Below, piece after piece: positions 1 through 8,502 of a stretch of DNA of 64,000 nucleotides. The notes beneath the pieces were generated by a model, which was not told the DNA's origin, ran no database searches, and worked only from the letters and a program-made list of their open reading frames with translations. The position numbers were made by a program, and so were the translations under genes. The DNA is taken from contig JODX01000003.1 of the NCBI GenBank assembly GCA_000719105.1, forward strand, positions 248,001 to 312,000. Reading direction: 5' to 3'. This DNA comes from Streptomyces sclerotialus (GTDB lineage Bacteria > Actinomycetota > Actinomycetes > Streptomycetales > Streptomycetaceae). The stretch's first letter is position 1. Every line of letters starts with the position of its first letter.

Positions 1-1851
1 ATCACGACCGTCCCCGAGGGCCTCGACTTCCACCACCCGGTGCTGCGCGCCCTGGTCCTCGGCCGGGCACCGCTCGCCCACCGCCTCGCCGCGTACCAGG
101 CGCTCGCCGAGGTCAGCACGGGCCCGCTGCGCGCCTGGTACCGGGCGTCGGCGAGCGCCGGCCCCGACGAGGACGCGGCGACGGCCCTCGCCGAGGCGGC
201 GCAGGAGGCGCAGCGGCGCAGCGCGTTCGCCGAGGCGGCGCTGGCCTGGCGGCGCGCCGCCGACCTCACCCCCGGCCGCGCCCCCCGCGCCTGCCGTCTC
301 GGACGCGCCGCCTCGGACGCGATGCTCAGCGGTCTGTCGTCCGGCCCGCAGTGGTGCGAGGAGGCTCTGCGCATCACCTCCGATCCGGTGATACGGGCCG
401 ACATCCAGCATCTGCTGGGCCGGATGTGCATGTGGAAGGGCGAGCCGGGGAGGGCGTACGGCCTGCTGCTGGACGCGGCGGAGGCCGTCCGCGAGCACGA
501 CAGCGTCCGGGCCTGCCTGCTGCTCGCCGAGGCGGCGGGCCCGGCCCGGCTCCTCGACGGATACGTCCCGGCGGCGGTGCGCGTGGCCGAGGAGGCCCTG
601 GTCCTGGCCTCGCCGTCCGGTCCCGAACGCTGGCACAGCCTCAGCCTCCTCGGTGCGGCGCTGGCCCTGGCGGGCCGGACGCGGCGGGCCAGGGAGATGC
701 TGGAGTCCGCCGACCGCCATGTCGCGGGCGACCTGGTGCGCGACCAGCAGGTGTACGCGCTCGTGGGTCAGGCGTGGACCCGGCTGGAGGAGTACGCCCG
801 CGCGCGCCGCCTGCTGAGCACGGCCGTGGAGGCGGCCCGGCGGCAGAGCGCGATCGGGGTGCTGGGCTTCACGCTCGCGGTACAGGGCGAACTGGAGACC
901 CGTATCGGCCAGTGGGCCTCGGCCTGCGGTGATCTCACCGAGGCCCTGCGCTGGGGGGAGGAGGTGGGCCAGCTGACGACCGTGAGCCACACGCTGTCCT
1001 GCCTGGGACGGCTGGACGCGCTGCGCGGGGACCGGGTGGCGTGCGAGGAGCATGTGGCCCGGGCGCGCCGGGAGTGCGGGCCGTACGGCATCGACTGCCA
1101 GGAATTCCATGTGACGGCGGCGCTCGGCCTGTCGGCCCTGGCGTACGGGGACCACTCGGCGGCCGTCGACCAGCTGGAGCAGACCCTCGCCCTGGCCGTG
1201 GAGCAGGGTGTCGGCAACCCGGAGGCCACGCCGTTCGCCGCGGACCTGGCGGAGGCCCTCGTGCGGGCCGGGCACGAGGCGCGGGCCGCGCAGGTGGTGG
1301 CCTGGCTGGAGGACCGGGCCCGGGAGACGGGCCTGCCCTCGGCCGAGGCGGCCGCGGCGCGCTGCCGCGGGCTGCTCGCCTCGACACCTCAGGAGGCCGA
1401 GTCCTGTTTCGACCGGGCCATGGAGGCCCACCAGCGCACGATCGGCCCCTTCGACTGCGCGCGCACGCTGCTGTGCGAGGCGGAGGTGCTGCGCCGCTAC
1501 CGCCGCCCGGGCGCCGCCCGGACCCCGCTCGCCTCCGCCCTGGCCTGCTTCGAACGGCTGGGCGCGGCACCGTGGGCGAGGCGTGCGGCGAGCGAGCTGG
1601 CGGCCGCGGGCGGCCTGCCGCCGGCCCGGACGGCACCGGATCCGGCCGGGGCCCTGGACCAGCTCACCCCGCAGGAGTTCCAGGTGTCGCGGGCGGTGGC
1701 CCGGGGTCTGAACAACACCGAGGCCGCGGCCTCGCTCTTCGTCTCCCGCAAGACGGTGGAGGCGCATCTGACCCGTATCTACCGCAAGCTCCATGTGCGG
1801 TCCCGGACGGAACTGACCCGGCTGCTCACGGCGGCGGATCTGGTGGACTGA
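1..1851 (+). CDS. LuxR-family (LAL-like) transcriptional regulator, 5' end missing
   Basis: The reading frame is open from base 1 through an internal GTG at 40, so the gene begins upstream of the window; about 616 residues are visible. The visible N-terminal piece 'FHHPVLRALVLG' looks like the helical segment that follows the ATPase module of large LuxR (LAL) regulators. Most of the middle is Ala/Leu/Arg-rich helical repeat typical of TPR-like sensory domains. The last 60 or so residues form a LuxR helix-turn-helix beginning 'LTPQEFQVSRAVARG' and ending 'LHVRSRTELTRLL', which binds DNA. The Walker motifs expected in the missing part cannot be checked. Its 3' end overlaps the convergent GAF-ANTAR gene by 26 bp. 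The target genes are unknown. Confidence 0.9.
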   Translation: MTTVPEGLDFHHPVLRALVLGRAPLAHRLAAYQALAEVSTGPLRAWYRASASAGPDEDAATALAEAAQEAQRRSAFAEAALAWRRAADLTPGRAPRACRLGRAASDAMLSGLSSGPQWCEEALRITSDPVIRADIQHLLGRMCMWKGEPGRAYGLLLDAAEAVREHDSVRACLLLAEAAGPARLLDGYVPAAVRVAEEALVLASPSGPERWHSLSLLGAALALAGRTRRAREMLESADRHVAGDLVRDQQVYALVGQAWTRLEEYARARRLLSTAVEAARRQSAIGVLGFTLAVQGELETRIGQWASACGDLTEALRWGEEVGQLTTVSHTLSCLGRLDALRGDRVACEEHVARARRECGPYGIDCQEFHVTAALGLSALAYGDHSAAVDQLEQTLALAVEQGVGNPEATPFAADLAEALVRAGHEARAAQVVAWLEDRARETGLPSAEAAAARCRGLLASTPQEAESCFDRAMEAHQRTIGPFDCARTLLCEAEVLRRYRRPGAARTPLASALACFERLGAAPWARRAASELAAAGGLPPARTAPDPAGALDQLTPQEFQVSRAVARGLNNTEAAASLFVSRKTVEAHLTRIYRKLHVRSRTELTRLLTAADLVD

Positions 1852-2620
1852 GCGGTGGACCGAGACCGAGCCGGGGGGCCAGCAGCACCGCGGGGATGTC
1901 CCCGCGGGCGACCTCGGCGGCGAGCTCTCCCAGCTTGCGCTGCCGGCTGCGGGCGTGGCGGCGCAGCCGGTCGAAGGCCTGGTCGGGGGATATGCGCGCG
2001 TGGGCCGACAGCCGCCCCTTGGCCTGCTCGATCACCACCCGGCTGTCCAGCGCGGCCCGGAGCTGGGCGATGAACGTGGCCTGGTCCCACAGCAGGCCAC
2101 GGAGCAGCAGCCCCGTCGTGGCGGCCGTGGCGAGCAGTTGCGCGAACCGCATGCCGTCGGTGCCGCCGGTGCCGTACACGCCCTCCGGACCGTCCGTCAT
2201 CAGATCGAGGGTGCCGATCATCCGGTCGTTCAGCCGCATGGGCACGGCGGCGACCGCGGTGAAGCCGGCGCGGACGGCGAGCGGGGCGAAGCGGGGCCAG
2301 CGTGCGGCCCCGCGGGACGCGTCCGTCAGGTCCGTGAACCCGACCGGGCACCGGCCGTCGGCGCAGTCCGGGCCGGGCCCCTCACGCCAGTCGAGCTGCG
2401 CCTGCTCCAGTTCCTCGGCGATCCGGTCGGACGCGGTGGCCACGGCCGCTTCGCCCGCGCCGTCCAGCAGGGTGACACCGGCCGCCCTGACCGGCAGCAG
2501 CTCGCAGACGCGGTCGGTGAGGCCGCGCAGGAACTTGACGGGGTCGAAGTCGTCCAGCGGCGGCGCGGTCAGACAGAGAACGGCATCGGCGACCTTCAGA
2601 TCGCGTTCGGTGATGGCCAT
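1826..2620 (-). CDS. GAF and ANTAR domain protein
   Basis: The protein is about 264 residues. Residues ~10-165 resemble a GAF sensor domain. The C-terminal ~60 residues, including 'RVVIEQAKGRLSAHARIS', match the ANTAR RNA-binding domain. ANTAR proteins usually act as antiterminators by binding paired hairpins in leader RNAs, and the GAF part presumably gates this with a ligand or redox signal. I start it at the ATG at 2620 ('MAITERDLKV'); an in-frame GTG or ATG further upstream is possible but gives a non-domain tail. The gene is convergent with, and overlaps, the LuxR gene. No cognate double-hairpin leader was found nearby, so its target RNAs are unknown. Confidence 0.85.
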   Translation of the reverse strand: MAITERDLKVADAVLCLTAPPLDDFDPVKFLRGLTDRVCELLPVRAAGVTLLDGAGEAAVATASDRIAEELEQAQLDWREGPGPDCADGRCPVGFTDLTDASRGAARWPRFAPLAVRAGFTAVAAVPMRLNDRMIGTLDLMTDGPEGVYGTGGTDGMRFAQLLATAATTGLLLRGLLWDQATFIAQLRAALDSRVVIEQAKGRLSAHARISPDQAFDRLRRHARSRQRKLGELAAEVARGDIPAVLLAPRLGLGPPLSPPDPPP

Positions 2621-3019
2621 GGCTAAGGACCCGTCCATGGTGTGACAGAGGCGGGGGGTCGCACTGTCCGGCCGGGGCCCTCGCTCGTACACGCTCCCGG
2701 CGCTCCGTCCTTCGTGCGGAGATCAAGGTCGCTCATCGACCCGACATTAAGCCGCATCTCGTACGCGCAGGATCCGCCGAGCGTCCGAGGTGGGCCAAAA
2801 AACGCGATGAAGTCCGTACGGCGGCCCAGCGGGACTACGGTCGGCTCGACGCTTCCACCCACGCACACCTCGGGTATCTACGGGCGGTCCAAGGGCTGTC
2901 CACGGTCCTCCCAAGGATCCCCCCCCAAAAAAAGACCACCAAGGGCCCCAAGGCCCTCCCGGACCTCCCCTCCACATCTCGCGGACATCCTCATCGGCAC
3001 CCCCTGGCAAGACAAGGAC
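2621..3019. other. Divergent intergenic region upstream of the GAF-ANTAR and AraC genes
   Basis: This 399-bp stretch holds no convincing gene. It should carry both divergent promoters. It contains an unusual homopolymer junction of eight C followed by seven A at 2919-2933, and a small perfect hairpin (agggcc/ggccct) at 2942-2957 close to the AraC start. Confidence 0.5.
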
Positions 3020-4018
3020 ATGACACAGTCATCGGCTCTCCGTGCCCGGTTCGCCCGGCCGGTCCTCTTCCGCACCACGGAGCTGGAGCAGGTCAGGCTC
3101 ACGATCGAGCAGAACTTCTACTCCCTCGCGGTCGACCCGCTCAAGCCGTCGGCCACCATCGACGGCAGCATCGCGGTCACCAGCCTGGGCGGGATCACGG
3201 TCGGCACGTTCTCCTTCGGCACGGATCTGCGCATGCGGTTCGGGGAACTGCCCGCCTACCACGTCGACGTACCGCTGAGCGGAACCCTGGACTGGCACCA
3301 GGGGCGCGTCGAACCGCTACGGGCCACCGCGGCCCGGGCGGCGGTCTTCCAGCCGAGCCGGGACACGACGCTGGACCGGTGGAGCGGCGACTGCCGTCTC
3401 CTGGCGGTCAAGATCGAGCGGGCCACCCTGGAGAACCAGCTCGAACGACTGCTGGACATGCCGGTACGGACACCCTTGCAGCTCGCCCCCGGCATGGACG
3501 TCTCCCGCGGCCCCGGGCTCACCTGGCTGCGGCTCGCCATGCTGCTGGCCGGTGAGGCGCACACGCCCGAGGGCCTGGCCCACCAGGAGCTGGTCTCCGG
3601 CCGGCTGCACGACGCCCTGGTCACCGGGCTGCTGCTGGCGACGGACCACCGTTACCGGGAGACCCTGGCGCGGCCGGTACCGCCCTGTCGCCCGGCCCCG
3701 GTCAAGCGCGCGGTCGACGCCATGGAGGCGCACCCGGAGCGCCCGTACACCGCGACCTCGCTCGCCGCGGTCGCCGGTGTCAGCGTCCGGCGGCTCCAGG
3801 AGGGCTTCCGGCAGCACCTCGAGATGTCGCCGCTGAGCTATCTGCGCCGGGTACGGCTGGCACGCGCCCACGAGGAGCTGCGCTGGAGCGAACCCGGCCG
3901 GGTCACCGTCGCCGACGTCGCCTACCGCTGGGGCTTCACCCACCGGGGCCGGTTCGCCGCCGGCTACCAGCGGCACTACGGCGTCCCGCCCTCCACCACG
4001 CTCCTCCGCGCCCCCTGA
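3020..4018 (+). CDS. AraC-family transcriptional regulator
   Basis: The product is 332 residues. The N-terminal ~200 residues look like the cupin-like AraC ligand-binding domain (AraC_binding_2 type), with segments such as 'FGELPAYHVDVPLSGTLDW'. The C-terminal ~100 residues form the double helix-turn-helix, with 'SLAAVAGVSVRRLQEGFRQ' and 'VADVAYRWGFTHRGRFAAGY'. The start is the ATG at 3020, preceded by 'gacaagga'; longer in-frame extensions give low-complexity sequence outside the domain. It is convergent with the acyl-CoA ligase gene and separated from it by a terminator hairpin. Similar AraC regulators in actinobacteria often control degradation operons, but the target is not shown here. 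Confidence 0.9.
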   Translation: MTQSSALRARFARPVLFRTTELEQVRLTIEQNFYSLAVDPLKPSATIDGSIAVTSLGGITVGTFSFGTDLRMRFGELPAYHVDVPLSGTLDWHQGRVEPLRATAARAAVFQPSRDTTLDRWSGDCRLLAVKIERATLENQLERLLDMPVRTPLQLAPGMDVSRGPGLTWLRLAMLLAGEAHTPEGLAHQELVSGRLHDALVTGLLLATDHRYRETLARPVPPCRPAPVKRAVDAMEAHPERPYTATSLAAVAGVSVRRLQEGFRQHLEMSPLSYLRRVRLARAHEELRWSEPGRVTVADVAYRWGFTHRGRFAAGYQRHYGVPPSTTLLRAP

Positions 4019-4038
4019 GCGCGACGGGCCGGGCACGA

Positions 4039-4065
4039 CGGGCCGAGCACGACGGGCTCGGCCCG
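4039..4065. terminator. Bidirectional hairpin terminator between convergent genes
   Basis: A perfect 10-bp inverted repeat (cgggccgagc / gctcggcccg) with a 7-nt loop lies between the AraC stop and the acyl-CoA ligase stop. There is no T-tract, as is usual for terminators in high-GC actinomycetes. Confidence 0.6.
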
Positions 4066-4066
4066 G

Positions 4067-6010
4067 CTACTTCTTGTACAAGCCCTCGATCACCTCCGCG
4101 AAGTCCCGCAGGACCGCGCCGCGGCGGAGCTTCATGGACGGGGTCAGATGGCCCGACTGCTCCGTGAAGTCGGTGGTGAGGACGGCGAACCTGCGGATCG
4201 ACTCCGGGCGGGACACCAGTCTGTTCGCCTCGTCGACGGCGCGCTGGAGCACGGCCGTGAGCTGCGGGTCGTCGGCGAGGAGGGTCAGCGGCACCGCGTG
4301 CTTGCCGTTCATCCGGCGCCAGTGGTCGACGCCCTCGGCATCGAGGGTGAGCAGACAGGACACGTACGGGCGGCCGTCGCCGACGACCATGCACTGGGAG
4401 ATCAGCGGGTGGGCGCGCAGCCAGTTCTCCAGCGGCGCCGGGGCCACGCTCTTGCCGCCCGCCGTGATCAGCATCTCCTTCTTGCGGCCGGTGATGGTGA
4501 GGTACCCCTCGTCGTCCAGCCGGCCGAGGTCCCCGGTCGCGAGCCAGCCCTCGCGGGTCGCCGGGACCACCCCGCCGGCCCCCGGGTCCCAGTAGCCGCG
4601 CAGCACCTGCCCGCCGGCCACCAGGATCTCGCCGTCGGCCGCGATCCGGATCCGGGTGCCGGGCAGGGGCCGGCCCACCGTGCCGAGGCGGGGCCTGTGC
4701 GGGGGCGTGACCGTGACGGCGGCGGTGGACTCGGTGAGGCCGTAGCCCTCGTAGACGTCGATGCCGGCCCCGGCGTAGAAGGCGGCGAGACGGCGGCCCA
4801 GCGGGGAGCCGCCGGAGACGATGTGGCGGAGCCTGCCGCCCATGGCGTTGCGGATGCGGCGGTAGACGAGCGGGTCGTAGAAGGTGCGCGCCGTCCGCAG
4901 GGCGGCGTTCGGGCCGTCGCCGGTGCCGAGCCGGCGCGCCTGGACGGCCTCACCGTACCGCCGGGCCACGCTCGCCGCCCGGTCGAACGTCGTGGTCCGG
5001 CGGAGCAGTTCGGCGTTGGCGCGGGCCGTGTTGAACACCTTCTCCAGCATGTACGGGATCGCCAGCAGCGCCGTCGGCCGGAAGCTCGCCAGGTCCGCCA
5101 TGAGGTCCTCGGCCTTCAGGCTCGGCGCGTGGCCGAGCCGTACCCGCGCCCGTACGCAGGCGATGGCCACCATGCGCCCGAAGACATGGGACATGGGCAG
5201 GAAGAGCAGGATCGCCGTGTCCCCCTTCTCCCGCGCCTTGAAGACGGGGTGGAGGAGTTCGATCGCGTTGTCGACCTCGGCGAGGAAGTTGCCGTGCGTG
5301 AGGGCGCAGCCGCGGGGACGGCCGGTGGTGCCGGACGTGTGGATGACGGTGGCGAGCGTGTCGGGCCCCAGCACCCCGCGCCGTACGTCGACCTCCTGGT
5401 CGGAGAGGTGCGTGCCGGCCTCGGCGAGGGCGTCCACATGGCCCTTCTCCACGGTCCACACGTGCCTCAGGTCGGGCAGGAGCGCCTGCTCGGGACCGAT
5501 CGCGGCGGCCTGCGCGGCGGTCTCGGTGACGAGCGCGACGGAGCCGGTGTCCTGGAGGATCCAGCGGGTCTGGAAGACGGAGGAGGTCGGGTAGACGGGC
5601 ACGGTCACCAGGCCGGCCGCCCACGCGGCGAAGTCCAGCAGCGTCCACTCGTACGTCGTACGGGCCATGACGGCGAGCCGGTCGCCCGGCGTCAGGCCCT
5701 CGGCGATCAGCCCTTTGGCGACCGCCAGCACCCGGGCCGCGAACTCGGCGGCCGTCACGTCCGTCCAGTCGCCGGTCCCTCCCGTCCCGGCCCTGCGGCT
5801 GAGGACGACCCGTCCCGGCTCGGCCCGGGCGTTGTCGAAGGGCAGGTCGGCGAGCGAACCGCGGGTCACCGGCGGGGCGAGGGGCGGTACGTACGCCTCC
5901 CGCACCACGCCGTCCAGCCGCCGGAGTTCGGGTTCGAGGAGGCCGGGTTCCGCCGCATCGAACGTGGCCGAGGGGACCGGATCGGCGGAGGACGAATGCA
6001 TGAGGGACAC
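4067..6010 (-). CDS. Long-chain fatty-acid--CoA ligase (AMP-binding)
   Basis: A 647-residue adenylate-forming enzyme that probably activates fatty acids to acyl-CoA. The ATP-binding P-loop 'TSGTTGRPRG' is at residues 225-234. The adenylation motif 'YEGYGLTESTAAVT' and the C-terminal 'GRKKEMLITAGGKSVAP' hinge follow in the expected order, so the enzyme looks complete. The length and the 'FLPMSHVFGRM' segment fit the FadD15-like long-chain group. I chose the GTG at 6010 because AGGAG sits 6 nt upstream; an ATG lies 9 bp downstream. Its neighbours (thiolase remnant, fabG4-like and MaoC genes) suggest a fatty-acid metabolism locus. A 16-bp palindrome upstream may be its operator. Confidence 0.93.
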   Translation of the reverse strand: MSLMHSSSADPVPSATFDAAEPGLLEPELRRLDGVVREAYVPPLAPPVTRGSLADLPFDNARAEPGRVVLSRRAGTGGTGDWTDVTAAEFAARVLAVAKGLIAEGLTPGDRLAVMARTTYEWTLLDFAAWAAGLVTVPVYPTSSVFQTRWILQDTGSVALVTETAAQAAAIGPEQALLPDLRHVWTVEKGHVDALAEAGTHLSDQEVDVRRGVLGPDTLATVIHTSGTTGRPRGCALTHGNFLAEVDNAIELLHPVFKAREKGDTAILLFLPMSHVFGRMVAIACVRARVRLGHAPSLKAEDLMADLASFRPTALLAIPYMLEKVFNTARANAELLRRTTTFDRAASVARRYGEAVQARRLGTGDGPNAALRTARTFYDPLVYRRIRNAMGGRLRHIVSGGSPLGRRLAAFYAGAGIDVYEGYGLTESTAAVTVTPPHRPRLGTVGRPLPGTRIRIAADGEILVAGGQVLRGYWDPGAGGVVPATREGWLATGDLGRLDDEGYLTITGRKKEMLITAGGKSVAPAPLENWLRAHPLISQCMVVGDGRPYVSCLLTLDAEGVDHWRRMNGKHAVPLTLLADDPQLTAVLQRAVDEANRLVSRPESIRRFAVLTTDFTEQSGHLTPSMKLRRGAVLRDFAEVIEGLYKK

Positions 6011-6171
6011 AAGCGACTCCTGTGGCGTGCGGTGACGCGATGCTCTGCCGCATGGATCATCACCGGTCAGGAACCGGATCGTACGGCTCCGTTGTGAGGG
6101 GGCTGTGCCCTTTCGGCGGTGCTCCGGCAGCGGGAACGTGCAAGATCGACGGCGGCTCTGGCGCCACCGCG

Positions 6172-6187
6172 CCTACTGAACAGTAGG
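6172..6187. promoter_or_regulatory. Palindrome upstream of the acyl-CoA ligase gene
   Basis: CCTACTG-AA-CAGTAGG is a perfect 7-bp inverted repeat with a 2-nt centre. It lies in a region that codes for nothing and is AT-richer than its surroundings, 162-177 bp upstream of the ligase start. Its size fits a dimeric TetR- or GntR-type operator. The binding protein is unknown. Confidence 0.4.
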
Positions 6188-6363
6188 GTTGAGTGTTTCT
6201 CATGTTCGGCGCTCGACGGCCGGGCGGTGAGCGGCCGACGGTCGTGCGGACCCACGCGCCCCACGGGGCCCGCACGACCCTTGCGCCGCCGCGATCCGTG
6301 CGCCCTCCCGATGGCGCGGACCGCGTGCCGGGACTCGGGTACCCGCCGCGGGCACCTCGAAAC

Positions 6364-7049
6364 GGGTGCGGTGTACGGCAGTTGCCCGGCCGGTCCGCGA
6401 CCCGCGAAGTCGACCGCGGCGGTCTCGTACGCGGTGCGGTACGCGAGCGGCTCCAGGCCCCGGGCCGCGGCCCACTCCTCGCTCGCCGGCGGTACGGTCG
6501 CCGCGCCGTCCGTCAGGGGCGTCGAGTTGCCGGCCGTCATGGTGGGACCGGGGTCCTCCAGCCCGAAGAACGGCTTCGGCGCGGCGAGTTTCTCCACGGC
6601 GGAGCCGGGCCGCAGGTTCCGGTCCCGGGCCAGGCCCCGGAAGGGGACGGCCAGGTCCTCGAAGAAGCCGCGTTCGTACGCCGCCGCCAGCCGCTGGTGG
6701 CTCGCCGCCGCCAGCTCGTCCTGTGCCTCGCGGGCGATCCCCCAGGCGCGGGCGGTGACGGCGGCGTGCTCGCCCAGCGACGGGCCGGTGCGGGGCTCGG
6801 CGTTGCGCGGGATGCCGGGGACCAGATGGAAGGGGCGGATCCGCGCGAGCGCCCTGAGCCGGGCACCGGGCGACTTGGCCCGCCGGGCCTCCAGCAGGAT
6901 GCGGCGCAGGCGGCCGTTGACGCCGAGGGGCGCGTCGCTCGCCGTGTCGGCGCCGCCCGCGACGGCCGACTCGGCCTGCGGGCGCCGCCGACGACCACGA
7001 CGCGGCGGACGGCCGACGGTGCGGGAGCGACTGGCCTGCGGGAGCTCAT
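6364..7049 (-). pseudogene. Degraded acetyl-CoA C-acetyltransferase (FadA2-like thiolase)
   Basis: The original start survives: ATG at 7049 behind a good ribosome site (GGAGAAGG), followed by about 25 residues of a thiolase N-terminus ('VRRVVVVGGARRP'). Near 6970-6985 the sequence jumps into another frame that continues as 'VAGGADTASDAPLGVNGRL', 'PRNAEPRTGPSLGEHAA' and 'TMTAGNSTPLTDGAA'. These are mid-thiolase segments in correct order. Roughly 90 residues are therefore missing, including the segment that carries the nucleophilic cysteine. Homology stops near 6400-6364, before the catalytic His and second Cys region. The remaining segment has clustered substitutions ('TVPPASEEWAA'). The gene is divergent from the fabG4-like gene, matching the fadA2/fabG4/htdX arrangement of mycobacteria. 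It cannot encode an active thiolase. Confidence 0.85.
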
Positions 7050-7123
7050 CTCGGCCTTCTCCTGTCCGGCGACTGCTCGGCGAATACCCGGCGATCACCC
7101 GGCGAATACCCGGCGACGTAGCA

Positions 7124-7136
7124 TTACCTCGGGTAA
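7124..7136. promoter_or_regulatory. Candidate operator 1 (TTACC-TCG-GGTAA)
   Basis: A perfect 5-bp inverted repeat with a 3-nt centre between the divergent thiolase-remnant and fabG4-like starts, 44-56 bp upstream of the fabG4-like ATG. It closely resembles the second site 2 bp downstream. Confidence 0.5.
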
Positions 7137-7138
7137 CC

Positions 7139-7152
7139 TTACTTCGGAGTAA
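7139..7152. promoter_or_regulatory. Candidate operator 2 (TTACT-TCGG-AGTAA)
   Basis: A perfect 5-bp inverted repeat with a 4-nt centre, 28-41 bp upstream of the fabG4-like ATG, where it would overlap the core promoter. Together with the adjacent TTACC/GGTAA site it suggests cooperative binding by a dimeric repressor. The TetR gene at the end of the block is the obvious candidate. Confidence 0.5.
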
Positions 7153-7179
7153 TGTACCGACCGAGCCGGGAGCAGCACC

Positions 7180-8499
7180 ATGGCCGACCGCTACTTGCGT
7201 TTCACGGGCACCGCGCCCGGCCGTTTCCTGACCCGCCGGCTCGGGCTCCCGCAGCCCGCCGCGCTGCACCGCTGGTCACCGGAACGGCCGCTGCTGGACG
7301 GGCCGTTGCTCCACCTGACGGCGGGCGGCCCGGCGCTGCGCGGCCTGCCCGGCGTCCTGGCGCGCACGGGGCTCGACGTGGTGCCGTCCGCCGAGCGGCC
7401 CGCCGCCGTCGTCCTCGACGCGACCGGCGTCACCGCCGTCGAGGACCTCGCCGGGGTGCACGCGGCCCTCCACCCCGTCGTACGGTCCGTCGCCGACAGC
7501 GGACGCGTGGTCGTACTGGGCACCCGGCCCGACCCTGGCGACCACCGGCAGGCCGCGGCGCAGCAGGCGCTGGAGGGCTTCGTACGGTCCCTCGGCAAGG
7601 AGATCGGGCGCGGGCGCACCGTCACCCTCGTGCGGACGGCGACGGCGGGGAACGCGACCGCCGCCGAGTCGACCCTGCGCTTCCTGCTCTCGCCCAAGTC
7701 CGCATACGTCAGCGGCCAGGTCGTCGAGGTGGGACAGGCCGAGGTCACGGCCCCCGAGGACTGGGCGCGCCCCCTCGCCGGGCGCACCGCGCTGGTCACC
7801 GGTGCGGCCCGCGGCATCGGCGCGGCGGTGGCCGGGACGCTGGCGCGGGACGGGGCGCGGGTGGTCTGCCTGGACGTCCCGGCGGCCGGGGCCGACCTCG
7901 CCGCGGTGGCCGGGACCCTGGACGGCACGGCCCTCACCCTCGACATCACCGCACCCGACGCGGGCGACCGGATCGCCACCGCGCTCCCCGACGGGCTGGA
8001 CGTCCTCGTCCACAACGCGGGCATCACCCGCGACCGCAGACTCGCCAACATGGCGGCTGACCGCTGGAGTTCCGTCCTCGACGTCAACCTGGCGAGCGTG
8101 CTGCGCACGACGGACGCGCTGCTCGCCGCCAAGGCCCTGAGCCCCGGCGGCCGGATCGTCGCCACGGCCTCGATCGCCGGGATCGCGGGCAACACCGGCC
8201 AGACGAACTACGCCGCGAGCAAGGCGGGCATCGCCGGCCTGGTCCGCTCGCTCGCCCCGCGCGCGCTCGCCGAGCACGGGGTCACCGTCAACGCGGTCGC
8301 CCCCGGCTTCATCGAGACGAGAATGACGGCGGCCGTCCCGCTGTTCATCCGCGAGGCGGGCCGCCGGATGAACTCCCTGGGCCAGGGCGGCCTCCCCGTC
8401 GACGTGGCGGAGACGACGGCCTGGCTGGCGCACCCGGCGTCGGGCTCGGTCAACGGCCAGGTCGTCCGGGTCTGCGGCCAGAGCCTGCTGGGGGCGTGA
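7180..8499 (+). CDS. 3-oxoacyl-[ACP/CoA] reductase, FabG4-like high-molecular-weight SDR
   Basis: The 439-residue protein has two parts, as in high-molecular-weight FabG (FabG4): a degenerate N-terminal Rossmann-like domain of about 200 residues and a functional C-terminal SDR domain. The latter carries the NAD(P) motif 'TGAARGIG' (residues ~207-214), the 'NAG' motif, the catalytic Ser region 'ATASIAGIAG' and the Tyr-Lys motif 'YAASK'. It should reduce 3-oxoacyl thioesters, probably NADH-dependent as in mycobacterial FabG4. The start at 7180 has GGGAG 7 nt upstream. It forms an operon with the MaoC gene, which begins 3 bp after its stop, and is probably controlled by the two palindromes just upstream. 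Confidence 0.92.
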   Translation: MADRYLRFTGTAPGRFLTRRLGLPQPAALHRWSPERPLLDGPLLHLTAGGPALRGLPGVLARTGLDVVPSAERPAAVVLDATGVTAVEDLAGVHAALHPVVRSVADSGRVVVLGTRPDPGDHRQAAAQQALEGFVRSLGKEIGRGRTVTLVRTATAGNATAAESTLRFLLSPKSAYVSGQVVEVGQAEVTAPEDWARPLAGRTALVTGAARGIGAAVAGTLARDGARVVCLDVPAAGADLAAVAGTLDGTALTLDITAPDAGDRIATALPDGLDVLVHNAGITRDRRLANMAADRWSSVLDVNLASVLRTTDALLAAKALSPGGRIVATASIAGIAGNTGQTNYAASKAGIAGLVRSLAPRALAEHGVTVNAVAPGFIETRMTAAVPLFIREAGRRMNSLGQGGLPVDVAETTAWLAHPASGSVNGQVVRVCGQSLLGA

Positions 8500-8502
8500 C
8501 CG

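Noticed and set aside
7060..7120. Imperfect 11-bp repeats (ccggcgaatac type) considered as a CRISPR or iteron array
   Set aside because: The units are adjacent without spacers and too short and imperfect; they probably only mark a variable leader of the divergent promoters.
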